Program-made: the position numbers and the translations under genes
From: Candidatus Limiplasma pullicola
GTDB lineage: Bacteria > Bacillota > Clostridia > Christensenellales > Aristaeellaceae
Direction: 5' to 3'
Length of the DNA: 64,000 bases
NCBI GenBank assembly: GCA_018710985.1
Contig: DVIV01000050.1
Span: 36,840 to 100,839 of the forward strand
The notes under the pieces: model-generated
The model's database searches: none
The model's input: only the letters and a program-made list of their open reading frames with translations
Told to the model about the DNA's origin: nothing
Shown: in pieces, positions 33,415 through 41,201 of the stretch
Position numbering within the stretch: position 1 is the first letter of the stretch
How the letters are laid out: every line of letters starts with the position of its first letter

Positions 33415-35106
33415 TCAGTTCTGCGCCAGCGCCGAACGCGGGATAAACAACCGGCACACGCGCCCTTCCAGCCCGATCTGCACATACGCCCATTCATCGC
33501 CCATAAAGGCCAGCAGCGTCACCTGATCGCCCGCCTTGAGCGAGGTCAGCGTTTCCTTGCCGTAGAGCGGATCATCCGTGCCATCGCAATCGCTGGCCAG
33601 GGTGAGCGGCACGGAGCAGAAGCCCAGCTTGGCTACGTTCTCCGCGTCTGCCAGCGTGGTGTTCTTGATATAACCCATGCGTCCGCGGGAACCGTTGCCG
33701 ATGGTGTAGCTCACCAGCACCCATCCGTTTTCCACGCCATAGATGAGCACGCTATCATCCGTATCCACCTGCGCGCCCTCCACGCGGTAGGTCTCTTCAC
33801 CCGGCGCACAGTATACCGGCAGCGTCTGCGCCTTTTCAAACGCGGCGTCGCTCAGGTTTGCCAGGCTGGGCGCCTGCTGCACCGCCTGCTGATAGGGCGA
33901 GAGGGTCGGCGTGGGACTCGGGGTGGGCGTGGGCGTGGGCGTGGGGGTCGGAGTCGGCGTGGGGCTCGGCGTAGGCGTGGGGACAGGGGTGGGCGTGGGG
34001 GTTACGAATTCCTCCGGAGCCACGCTCTCGCCCTGACGGTTGAGCACATATCCGCTCAGCTCGCCGTTTTCTCCGCGCAGGGTAAAGGCGCTGTCGCTTC
34101 CGATATCCAGCGTGCCATTGAGCACATCGCTGGAAAGCACGCTGTCGGTCACGGTGTAGTCGGTTACGGTCACGGTGAGCAACTTGCCGTCCGCCGTAAA
34201 CTGATAGTAGACCTCGCCGTCGGTCCCCAAAGGCTTCCACAGGCCATGGGTGAGCACATCCACGGTGATGGCGTCATTCCCCGCCAGGGGCATGGGCGTG
34301 GGAGTAACAACCGGCGCCAGGGAGAAATTGGGGTCCAGCGTAGCCGGCGGGGCGGGCGTAACCGTCGTCAGGGGGGTTGGCGTCTGCGAAATCGGTGTGG
34401 CGGTTGCAGCCGTCTGGACATCCTCGCCGGTCAGGAGCGCGGAAGGCGTCAGATCCAGCTCTTCCCATGGTATATCCACCACGACCGCTTCGCTGGTAAG
34501 CTGCCCGGGGGCATAGAGCAGGCGGAAAGCCGGAGCTGCCACATAATAGGACTTGGGCATCGGCACCTCCGCTTCCGAGGCAACCGCAAACCCTTCCTGC
34601 GTGCTTGTACGGGCGTAAACGGCGCTTTGGAGCACCGCTTTCACCTCATCCTCGGGCTCTTCAAACAGATCGTTCACGGTCACGCACAGCTGCTTGTCCA
34701 GATCCACCAGCAGGTAGAAAAACTCCGTCGTGGCCGTCTGGGCATTCACGGCACGGTTGCGCACCGTGGCTTCCACGGAAAGCAGGCCTGGGAAATCCAG
34801 CGACACATTGTAACCGCCGCGGATCTCATCCATTCCGCCGTCGGCGTAGGCCGCGTCCTCCGCCATCTGCCCCCTGCGCTGCAGGGCCTGAATCGGCGCG
34901 GTGATCTGATCTGTCAAAAACAGTTCCAGCTGTGCGTCCTCGCAGCTGAAGGTGGGATAATCCACCACAATCTGCTGGTGCCCCACCGTTTCCTCCACAT
35001 GGTTGCGCACGACCGTCACGCCCTGCGCGGTCATTTCGGCCTCCTGTGCCGATGCCGTGCCCAGCACCATCATAAGCGCCAGCAACAGCGCCACATACCG
35101 TTTCAT
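33415..35106 (-). CDS. Exported protein with RsiV-like N-terminal domain, PT-rich linker and SH3-like end
   Basis: 563 residues from the ATG at 35106 (GAGAGGG upstream). Signal peptide cleaved near A-S-A-Q. Residues ~30-215 resemble the DUF4163/DUF3298 (RsiV-type) extracytoplasmic fold: V-V-D-Y-P-T-F, I-T-A-P-I-Q-A-L, Y-N-V-S-L-D-F-P-G-L-L-S-V-E, a length of beta-strands, and Y-A-P-G-Q-L-T. A middle beta-rich part is followed by a striking Thr-Pro repeat linker (DNA about 33,905-34,010, T-P-T-P and S-P-T-P units). The C-terminal domains are small, SH3-like (Y-R-V-E-G-A-Q-V-D, Y-I-K-N-T-T-L-A-D, V-C-R-L-F-I-P). No lipobox. Probably wall-associated; role unknown. Confidence 0.72.
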   Translation of the reverse strand: MKRYVALLLALMMVLGTASAQEAEMTAQGVTVVRNHVEETVGHQQIVVDYPTFSCEDAQLELFLTDQITAPIQALQRRGQMAEDAAYADGGMDEIRGGYNVSLDFPGLLSVEATVRNRAVNAQTATTEFFYLLVDLDKQLCVTVNDLFEEPEDEVKAVLQSAVYARTSTQEGFAVASEAEVPMPKSYYVAAPAFRLLYAPGQLTSEAVVVDIPWEELDLTPSALLTGEDVQTAATATPISQTPTPLTTVTPAPPATLDPNFSLAPVVTPTPMPLAGNDAITVDVLTHGLWKPLGTDGEVYYQFTADGKLLTVTVTDYTVTDSVLSSDVLNGTLDIGSDSAFTLRGENGELSGYVLNRQGESVAPEEFVTPTPTPVPTPTPSPTPTPTPTPTPTPTPSPTPTLSPYQQAVQQAPSLANLSDAAFEKAQTLPVYCAPGEETYRVEGAQVDTDDSVLIYGVENGWVLVSYTIGNGSRGRMGYIKNTTLADAENVAKLGFCSVPLTLASDCDGTDDPLYGKETLTSLKAGDQVTLLAFMGDEWAYVQIGLEGRVCRLFIPRSALAQN

Positions 35107-35123
35107 CGCCGGATCCCTCTCTT

Positions 35124-36839
35124 TCAGAACTCGCCTTCCAGACGGATGGGGTAGCACGACTGGGTGGAGAGCGCAACGTATTCGCTCTGTCCGTCCCGCT
35201 CCAGCACAAAGGAATGCGAAAGCGGCTGCGGATAGGCCGCCCCCGTCACCGCATGGACGGTGAACGTGCCATTCTGGCCGCTGATGGTCCTTGCATCCCA
35301 CTGGATGTCGCTCTCCACCGGGCGGATGCTATCGTAAATGAAATCATAATGCTGTTCGCCCTGCACAAACAGGCCATACTTGCCGCTCTCCGCGTCCTTG
35401 ACGACCAGCGCGTCGCAATCCAGATAGGCGTCGACCTGCGGCGACACGGCAAGCGGGGCGGACGTGTCAGGCAAGAGATAGATTTCGCCGGAGTCCATGT
35501 AGGCCACGCCGCATGCCGAGGCGACCAGGTCATCCATGCCGGGCTTTGCCAGCCAGCGGCTCATGGTTCCGTCCTGTCCCAGCACATAGAGCAGGTAGCG
35601 CTGGTCGCTGTCCGCCGTGCTGCCGGTATCCACATAGGCCACGGTATACTGTCCCGTAAAGGGAAACGCGCGGGCAAACCACAGGGTGCTGAGCATTTGT
35701 CCGGCCGCGCTGATATAGTTGGCGCTGCCGTCATCCACCCCTTCAATGATGGACCAGCCGTTATACATGGGATGCAGGCGCAGCTTCCGGCCGTAGGTCG
35801 TTTCGAGATCATCCAGCCGGATCAACGCCGACCCGTTGGCCGCCACCAGATAGGGCTCCTGGTCCACATAGAAGCCGCCGAAAGCCTGCGGGAACATGCC
35901 CTCCTTACTCAGGCCGTCAAAATAGCACAGCAGCCGTCCCTCGGCCGCGGTAAACAGGTAGAAATCATACGTGCCGTCCGGCCTGAGGTTGCTGGTGAGC
36001 ACATGCGTATCCGTTGCGGCGCATATGTCCATCTGTACGGTGCCGCTCAGCTTGCTGATGGCCGTGCGCGTGCTGTCCGCAATCTCCACGGCGGGCGCCG
36101 CGTCATATCCCTCGATGGGCTGCGGCGTCACCACGGCGGTAAAGGGCTCTTCGCTGACAGCAGGTACGATGCCGCTTTGGTCCAGCCATTCCACGATAGG
36201 CTCGCGGAACGCCCAGGCTCCGCCGGCCAGCACAACCAGCACGCCCAGGGCAATTAGCACATTTCGCAGCGCGCGCCTGCGGCGCCTGCGTCTGCCCGGA
36301 GCGTCGCTTTCCTCCCGCACCTGATAGCCCACGCCATCCGCCGCGAGGACATCGCGCCGTTCGGCATCGGCCCAGGTGGCTTCCCGCGGGCGATAGACAT
36401 TGCTCTGCGGCTCCTGCTGAGGCGATTCATTCCAGGGCTGATCCTCAGTGTACTCCAGCTTCAGGGGCGGGGCAAAGGCAGGCTCCGACGCCTCGCCGTC
36501 CACGGCTCCGCTGTCTCTGCGGTAGTAGGCGGAGAAATCAATCTGCTGCTCTTCACCGGCTGCGCCCTGGTCCGGCTGCTCACCGGCGGCCGGCGTCTCA
36601 TTGGGCGCATAGCCCGCCCAGCTTTCCTCCTGAGGCTCGTTGGGAGCATAGGGCTCTCCCGCCGCCGCGCTCAAAGGGGGCTGCTGCGCAGAGATGCTCT
36701 CCTGCTCCTCCGCCTGCCCGGCAACGGACTGTTCTTCGCTTCTGATCTCCTCATCCGAAAACGTCCGCGCCGCATAGAAATGCTGCACCCGCTCGCTGCG
36801 CCGGGCGCGGTTTCTTGTGCCGGAATGGTTGTCCGTCAT
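35124..36839 (-). CDS. Single-span membrane protein with disordered cytoplasmic domain and beta-rich outer domain
   Basis: 571 residues. The first ~180 residues are acidic, Gln/Glu/Pro-rich and predicted disordered. They include two P-Y-A-P-N-E / G-Y-A-P-N-E repeats and end in a run of Arg just before one membrane helix (about 190-212). The outer ~350 residues contain repeated beta units (Y-D-F-Y-L-F-T-A-A-E-G-R-L-L, R-Y-L-L-Y-V-L-G-Q-D-G-T-M, K-Y-G-L-F-V-Q-G-E-Q-H-Y-D-F-I-Y-D) that look like a beta-propeller or WG-like repeat. I do not recognise a family. It heads a three-gene operon with its own promoter. The long acidic cytoplasmic tail could recruit the AAA+ protein encoded two genes later; this is speculation. 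Confidence 0.72.
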   Translation of the reverse strand: MTDNHSGTRNRARRSERVQHFYAARTFSDEEIRSEEQSVAGQAEEQESISAQQPPLSAAAGEPYAPNEPQEESWAGYAPNETPAAGEQPDQGAAGEEQQIDFSAYYRRDSGAVDGEASEPAFAPPLKLEYTEDQPWNESPQQEPQSNVYRPREATWADAERRDVLAADGVGYQVREESDAPGRRRRRRRALRNVLIALGVLVVLAGGAWAFREPIVEWLDQSGIVPAVSEEPFTAVVTPQPIEGYDAAPAVEIADSTRTAISKLSGTVQMDICAATDTHVLTSNLRPDGTYDFYLFTAAEGRLLCYFDGLSKEGMFPQAFGGFYVDQEPYLVAANGSALIRLDDLETTYGRKLRLHPMYNGWSIIEGVDDGSANYISAAGQMLSTLWFARAFPFTGQYTVAYVDTGSTADSDQRYLLYVLGQDGTMSRWLAKPGMDDLVASACGVAYMDSGEIYLLPDTSAPLAVSPQVDAYLDCDALVVKDAESGKYGLFVQGEQHYDFIYDSIRPVESDIQWDARTISGQNGTFTVHAVTGAAYPQPLSHSFVLERDGQSEYVALSTQSCYPIRLEGEF

Positions 36840-36886
36840 TCTTACACCTCGTTACCTTCGGGATAAAAACTTGTACCCAGCTTCAT

Positions 36887-36915
36887 ACAATAGCATGTTA
36901 TCCGCATTGCGTCAA
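36887..36915 (-). promoter_or_regulatory. Promoter of the three-gene envelope/AAA operon
   Basis: TTGACG (36915-36910), 17-base spacer, TATTGT (36892-36887), about 48 bases before the ATG at 36839. Confidence 0.7.
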
Positions 36916-36939
36916 GAATACACACACAAGGGGAATGTA

Positions 36940-36976
36940 AAAATAAATGCCCCGCCCTGAGAAACTGGCGGGGCCT
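36940..36976 (-). terminator. Terminator of the rho-like gene
   Basis: Eight-base GC stem (36949-36956 with 36967-36974), followed on the minus strand by ATTTATTTTT, about 20 bases after the stop. Confidence 0.85.
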
Positions 36977-36994
36977 GCAAAAAACAGGACATTT

Positions 36995-39016
36995 TCAACG
37001 TTTCAGGTAGCCGCTTTTCTCCCACAGGGCAATCCAGTCCTGCAGGCGGTTGAGCAGGTCCGCATTGCAGCGGGTTTTCTGCATCATGTCAATCAGCTGT
37101 ACCACGGCTTCCCCGTTGGTGGTGGAGGCCAGCACCTTACGAATTGCGCGCAGACCTTCCTTCTGCTGATCACTCAGGAGCATGTCGTCCTTTTTGGTAC
37201 CGCTGAGCTGCAGGTCGATCATCGGGTAGACCGGATCGCTGGCCTGGTGGCGGCAGAGGAACAGCTCCATATTTGCCGTTCCCTTGAATTCCTCATAGAT
37301 GATATCATCCACGCGAGAGCCGGTTTCCACCGCGATGGTGGCCACCACCGTCAGGCTTCCGGCATCGCGGGTGTTGCGCGCCGCGCCGAAAAAGCGCTTG
37401 GGACGCACCAGCGCCGCAGGGGTGACGGTATTGGTCATGGGACGCCCGCCCTGCACCAGCGCCGCCTGATAAGCGCGCGTCAGCTTGGTGAGGCTGTCCA
37501 GAAGGATCACCACGTTCCGACCATCCTCCACCAGCCGCTCGGCGCGTTCCAGCATGGTTTCGCTCACGCGCGTCTGCGTTTCGGGCGCGTCGGCAAAGGT
37601 GGAGGCAAAGACCTCCGCATCCACTGACTCGCGGATTTCCGTAACTTCTTCCGGCGCAATATCGATCAGCAGCATCAGCACCTCCGCCTCGGCATCATTG
37701 CGCTTGATGGCGCGGCAGATGTCCCTGAGCATCAGCAGCCGACCGCTGTCGGGCGGCGCGACAATCATGGCGCGTTGGCCAAAGCCGATGGGCGCGATCA
37801 GGTCCACAAGCCGAATGGCCATGTCGGATTGATCCTGCTCGCTTTCCAGAACGATGCGCCGATTGGGATAGACCGGCACCAGCTGGTCAAAGGACAGCCG
37901 ATTCGAATTTTCTTCGGGTTCATGCCCATTGAGGCGGTCCACCGTGAGCAGGGCGGCGAATTTGTCGCTGTCGCGCTGGGTGCGGGCCGTACCTTCCACC
38001 AAGTCGCCCGTGCGCAGCCCAAAGCGGCGGATCTGCGCCATGGAAACATAGATGTCTTTTTTGCCTGGCAACAGCGTATGCCCGCGCAGGAAGCCGTATC
38101 CATCCGGCAGGATCTCCAGAATACCGCTGGCCGGCTCGCTTTCCTGCACCTTCAGCAGGTCGGGGAGCTGTCCTTCTTCGACCTGGGCGGCAAATTGCGG
38201 ATCGCGCGCCATGCGGTACAGCGAGTCGTTATAGTTGGCCTCTGAGGCAGGGGGCTGGAAGCCGCGCTGCTGCTGATAGCCATAGCCGCCGGAGGGTCGG
38301 TATCCGCCTTGCTGGTAATTTCCGCCGCGCTGCTGGTATCCTCCGTAGTTCTGTTCACGCGCGCCATATTCGCCGCGGTTCTGATAGGAGTTGCGCTGCG
38401 GAGCCGCGCGGTAGCCCAGCCGGTATCCGTCCAGCTTGGGCACGTTCTCCTGAGGTGCCGGGCGGGTATACTCCGGCACTTGCCGGTGCTGCTCCTGGGG
38501 CTCCTCCTGTCTCGCGGGAGCCGGTCGCGCGGGCGGACCAAAGCGGTTGACCGTGCCGCCGGCCCGCTGCTGCCAGGCGGGCGCCGGTGCGGTCTCACGC
38601 GCCGTGCTGCGTGCCTGCCATGCCTGGCGGTAAACCGGACGGAATCCGCCCTGCTCCTGGGGATTGTTCCAGGGCCGGAAACCAGAGCTTCCGGGCGAAA
38701 CCGCGGTTACGTCCGCAGAGAGAGGAGCTTCCTGGAGCTTCTCCTGCGTGTCGGTATGAGGCGCTTCCTCCTTTTCCGCTTTCGGAGCAGGATTATCCGT
38801 CTCTTGCAGCGCCTGAGGCTGTTCCGCCGGAGCCGGCCGAGCAGCGGATGGCTGTTCCACAGGAGCCGGCTGAGCAGCAGGTTCATCGGGCAGCGCCTCC
38901 GACAGGCGCGCAACGATTCCGGATTTATCAATTCCGGCGCTCAATTTCACGCCGTTTTCCTTGGCAAGCTTTCGCAGCTGAACAACCGTCATCGCTTGCA
39001 GCTGTGCGTTCTGCAA
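36995..39016 (-). CDS. rho: Transcription termination factor Rho homologue with degenerate ATPase site
   Basis: 673 residues; the TTG start at 39016 follows AAGGAGGG. Order: Rho_N helical domain (1-45), a long low-complexity region (about 45-265) ending in R/G/Y/Q-rich repeats, the RNA-binding OB domain (about 290-370; Y-G-F-L-R, D-I-Y-V-S-M-A-Q-I-R-R-F-G-L-R-T-G-D), and the RecA-like motor (about 385-670). The motor keeps much of the Rho sequence (P-K-R-F-F-G-A-A-R-N, E-E-F-K-G-T-A-N-M-E-L). However, Walker A is P-P-D-S-G-R-L instead of P-P-K-A-G-K-T: the lysine is Arg426 and the Thr is Leu427. The catalytic Glu is Ile453 and the next Arg is Ala454 (L-I-D-I-A-P-E-E). The S-G-T-R arginine is Lys608. 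Walker B Asp507 remains. ATP hydrolysis is doubtful; a second, canonical Rho may exist elsewhere. Confidence 0.93.
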   Translation of the reverse strand: MQNAQLQAMTVVQLRKLAKENGVKLSAGIDKSGIVARLSEALPDEPAAQPAPVEQPSAARPAPAEQPQALQETDNPAPKAEKEEAPHTDTQEKLQEAPLSADVTAVSPGSSGFRPWNNPQEQGGFRPVYRQAWQARSTARETAPAPAWQQRAGGTVNRFGPPARPAPARQEEPQEQHRQVPEYTRPAPQENVPKLDGYRLGYRAAPQRNSYQNRGEYGAREQNYGGYQQRGGNYQQGGYRPSGGYGYQQQRGFQPPASEANYNDSLYRMARDPQFAAQVEEGQLPDLLKVQESEPASGILEILPDGYGFLRGHTLLPGKKDIYVSMAQIRRFGLRTGDLVEGTARTQRDSDKFAALLTVDRLNGHEPEENSNRLSFDQLVPVYPNRRIVLESEQDQSDMAIRLVDLIAPIGFGQRAMIVAPPDSGRLLMLRDICRAIKRNDAEAEVLMLLIDIAPEEVTEIRESVDAEVFASTFADAPETQTRVSETMLERAERLVEDGRNVVILLDSLTKLTRAYQAALVQGGRPMTNTVTPAALVRPKRFFGAARNTRDAGSLTVVATIAVETGSRVDDIIYEEFKGTANMELFLCRHQASDPVYPMIDLQLSGTKKDDMLLSDQQKEGLRAIRKVLASTTNGEAVVQLIDMMQKTRCNADLLNRLQDWIALWEKSGYLKR

Positions 39017-39075
39017 TGTGAACCCTCCTTAAACAATCAACGAAAACCTGGTCTGTTCCGGCCGGGTGGCGGCGG

Positions 39076-40092
39076 TCACGCCTTGCGTGCAATCACCACA
39101 TCGCGGTCTACCGCCTGCTCCACCCAGTGGGAAAAGTCGTCGTAGGGCGGGCGGCTCATCACTTCCAGCCCCGCCTTTTCCATCTGTGCGGCAACCTCTG
39201 CGCGGCGCAGCGTGTTGAGGTTGAAGGCAAAGGCCACCGCTCCGCCGCGCTTAAGCGCATGGACGCATCCCGGCAAAACTCGTTCTACAAGCCGCGAAAG
39301 AGAGGAGATTCCCCCGCCTTCCCTGGGCGCGTGCTGCACGCCGTAGGGCAGGTCACATACCGCCAGATGACAGCTCTGCGGACGGACCAACGCATCAAGC
39401 GCGCCCGCATCCCCATGAATCATGCGCAAGGTAAGGGGCTTTTCACGCATGGCCTGCGCGTCCGGCGCAAGGGCATATTCGCTCCATCTGGCGCTTGCGC
39501 TGCCCGGCAGGGTCAACGCCCCCGTTGTATGCCGATGCTTGACGCGGTGTAGTTTCAGCGATCGTTCCAGATAGTTTTCCGCTTCCCGAATCGCCTTGGC
39601 ATCCGTATCTACGCCGACTGCTTCGCAATTCTCGCACACGGCGCACATCAGCGTAGTGCCTTTTCCGCACATGGGGTCCAGCACGCGCAGGGTTCCCTCT
39701 TCACGCGCAAAAGCGGACGCGGCCCTGGCGCAGTGCAGCATCAGATACGTAAAATCCGCATTGGTTTTCCCTTTGTATTTGAGCACGTGGGGCAGATCGT
39801 CCGGCATCCAGCCGGTGGGGATTCGCCGGATGGGCAGCAAAGCGCCGTCATCCCGCAGTCGTGCAGCCAAACAGATGGCCGAATGAGCGGAAACCGCCCG
39901 CCAGGCCGCTTCCTCCATCTCCTGCGCTTCAAATACTAAAAAAGGCTCGTTCGCCAGATTCTCCACCCTTGGCTGTTTGCAGTCAACATTCCAAGCATTA
40001 AGAATGCATTCCAGTTCGATCAATGCCAGCTTTTGCAGGGATTGGCGATATCGAACATTTGGATGCGGCTTCAAAAGCATCGCGTAACGCAC
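39076..40092 (-). CDS. TRM11/THUMP-type RNA methyltransferase-like protein
   Basis: 338 residues; GTG start at 40092 after AGAGG, with an ATG four codons later as an alternative. The N-terminal ~130 residues are a small RNA-binding-type domain. The Rossmann-like methylase follows with the SAM motif L-D-P-M-C-G-K-G-T-T (about 150), the acidic ribose-binding V-G-V-D-T-D, and catalytic motif C-D-L-P-Y-G-V-Q. The last is the N-D/DPPY-type motif of amino-methylating enzymes such as TrmG10/Trm11 and RlmL-like proteins. It probably methylates guanine N2 in tRNA or rRNA. It is just upstream of rho on the same strand (59 bases), perhaps co-transcribed. Confidence 0.82.
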   Translation of the reverse strand: MRYAMLLKPHPNVRYRQSLQKLALIELECILNAWNVDCKQPRVENLANEPFLVFEAQEMEEAAWRAVSAHSAICLAARLRDDGALLPIRRIPTGWMPDDLPHVLKYKGKTNADFTYLMLHCARAASAFAREEGTLRVLDPMCGKGTTLMCAVCENCEAVGVDTDAKAIREAENYLERSLKLHRVKHRHTTGALTLPGSASARWSEYALAPDAQAMREKPLTLRMIHGDAGALDALVRPQSCHLAVCDLPYGVQHAPREGGGISSLSRLVERVLPGCVHALKRGGAVAFAFNLNTLRRAEVAAQMEKAGLEVMSRPPYDDFSHWVEQAVDRDVVIARKA

Positions 40093-40267
40093 GAGAACCT
40101 CTTTTCACTCAGGTGGATTTGGACAGCGTAAGATAGACCTGATTGACCATCAGTTTCCAGTATTATAACACAGGACATTTGGATTTGCAACGATTTTCCT
40201 CAAAAGGAATTGGCATGCCTCCGCTTTCCATTTTAGACGTAATTTAATGTTAATCGTTAATTAATTA

Positions 40268-40296
40268 TTGTAATACCGATATTATTCTGATAGAAT
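40268..40296 (+). promoter_or_regulatory. Promoter of the DUF2975/YozG-like pair
   Basis: TTGTAA (40268-40273), 17-base spacer, TAGAAT (40291-40296), 17 bases before the ATG at 40314. The unusually AT-rich 40 bases upstream hold TTAAT direct repeats that might bind the XRE protein encoded second. Confidence 0.6.
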
Positions 40297-40313
40297 ATCC
40301 ACGAGGTGATTTT

Positions 40314-40940
40314 ATGAGAATCTTGAACAGGTTTATCGACAAGCGCTTTGCCATCTCCGCTGCCCGGGTGTCCAAATTTGCTTGCTATCTGCTCATGCTC
40401 TTCATGGTCTTCGGCCTTCTTCCCAGCCTGACAGGACGGCAGAGGTTTCGCCTTCAGACCAGCGAAAGCTCTTTTGAAACGGCCGTCTGTGCCCTGGAAG
40501 AACCATCCGCCGGCCTGAGCGGCCCTGTCGTAAGCATGGCAGACAGCGTTGTGATACGATCCAATGGCGAAAACGGAATGGATTTGATCTCGCAGGTCGC
40601 GCTTTTCCTCCTGTATGCCTGCGAGGTGCTCCCGCTGCTTGCCGCCGTCTGGTTTCTCAGCCGCGTGTTTGCCAACGTCAGCTGCGGAGAAATCTTCACG
40701 GAACAAAACGCCATCTGCCTGCTTCGCTACGGTCTGCTGCAATTCTTTGCCGCCGTTTTTTCTCCCCTTCTCAAGCTCGGCATCTGTTCCCTTGCAAACC
40801 TCTTTTCCGACAGCCAGATGTTCATTTCCACCGGTTCCCGGTTGCCTGCTGGACTTCTCAACAGCATTCCTTTTTTCGTCGCCGCCTATATCATTCACTA
40901 CGGCATACATTTGCAGGACGAGGTGGACCACACGCTATGA
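40314..40940 (+). CDS. DUF2975-type membrane protein
   Basis: 208 residues with four hydrophobic helices (about 22-42, 95-117, 133-160, 178-198). A first extracytoplasmic loop (about 43-92) and the motif V-S-C-G-E-I-F-T-E-Q-N-A between helices 2 and 3 match the DUF2975 pattern, where a short F-x-x-x-N segment precedes the third helix. DUF2975 proteins are usually encoded just before a small Cro/C1-type regulator, as here (four-base overlap). Function unknown; a membrane sensor for the regulator is one idea. GAGGTG precedes the ATG. Confidence 0.82.
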   Translation: MRILNRFIDKRFAISAARVSKFACYLLMLFMVFGLLPSLTGRQRFRLQTSESSFETAVCALEEPSAGLSGPVVSMADSVVIRSNGENGMDLISQVALFLLYACEVLPLLAAVWFLSRVFANVSCGEIFTEQNAICLLRYGLLQFFAAVFSPLLKLGICSLANLFSDSQMFISTGSRLPAGLLNSIPFFVAAYIIHYGIHLQDEVDHTL

Positions 40941-41149
40941 TTGTGATACGACTGGACCGCGTCCTGGCGGACAGGAAAATGCGGCTGAACGACCTTGCTG
41001 CGAAGGTCGGTATTTCAAATGTCAACCTTTCTTGCCTCAAAACCGGTAAGGTCAGGGCCATTCGCTTCAGCACGCTTGACGCCATCTGCAAGGCGCTGCA
41101 CTGTCAGCCCGGCGACATTTTGGAATACACGGAAGATGATCAGACATAA
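40937..41149 (+). CDS. Small XRE-family regulator (YozG-like)
   Basis: 70 residues, almost entirely one helix-turn-helix domain (M-R-L-N-D-L-A-A-K-V-G-I-S-N-V-N-L-S-C-L-K-T-G). It ends with the family tail C-Q-P-G-D-I-L-E-Y. This is the usual partner of DUF2975 proteins and probably autoregulates the pair. The ATG overlaps the previous stop. A bidirectional terminator follows immediately. Confidence 0.92.
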   Translation: MIVIRLDRVLADRKMRLNDLAAKVGISNVNLSCLKTGKVRAIRFSTLDAICKALHCQPGDILEYTEDDQT

Positions 41150-41183
41150 AAAGGGTATCCGGCAATGTCCGGATACCCTTTCG
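41149..41183. terminator. Bidirectional terminator
   Basis: Perfect 13-base stem (AAAGGGTATCCGG with its complement) and five-to-six-base loop, T-run on both sides, between the convergent YozG-like and IspH-S1 genes. Confidence 0.92.
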
Positions 41184-41201
41184 CTCGCCATCAAAGGCGT
41201 A

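Noticed and set aside
33905..34010. CRISPR-like or tandem DNA repeat
   Set aside because: The repetition is explained by codons for a Thr-Pro linker inside an intact gene; no spacers. No CRISPR array was seen in the window.
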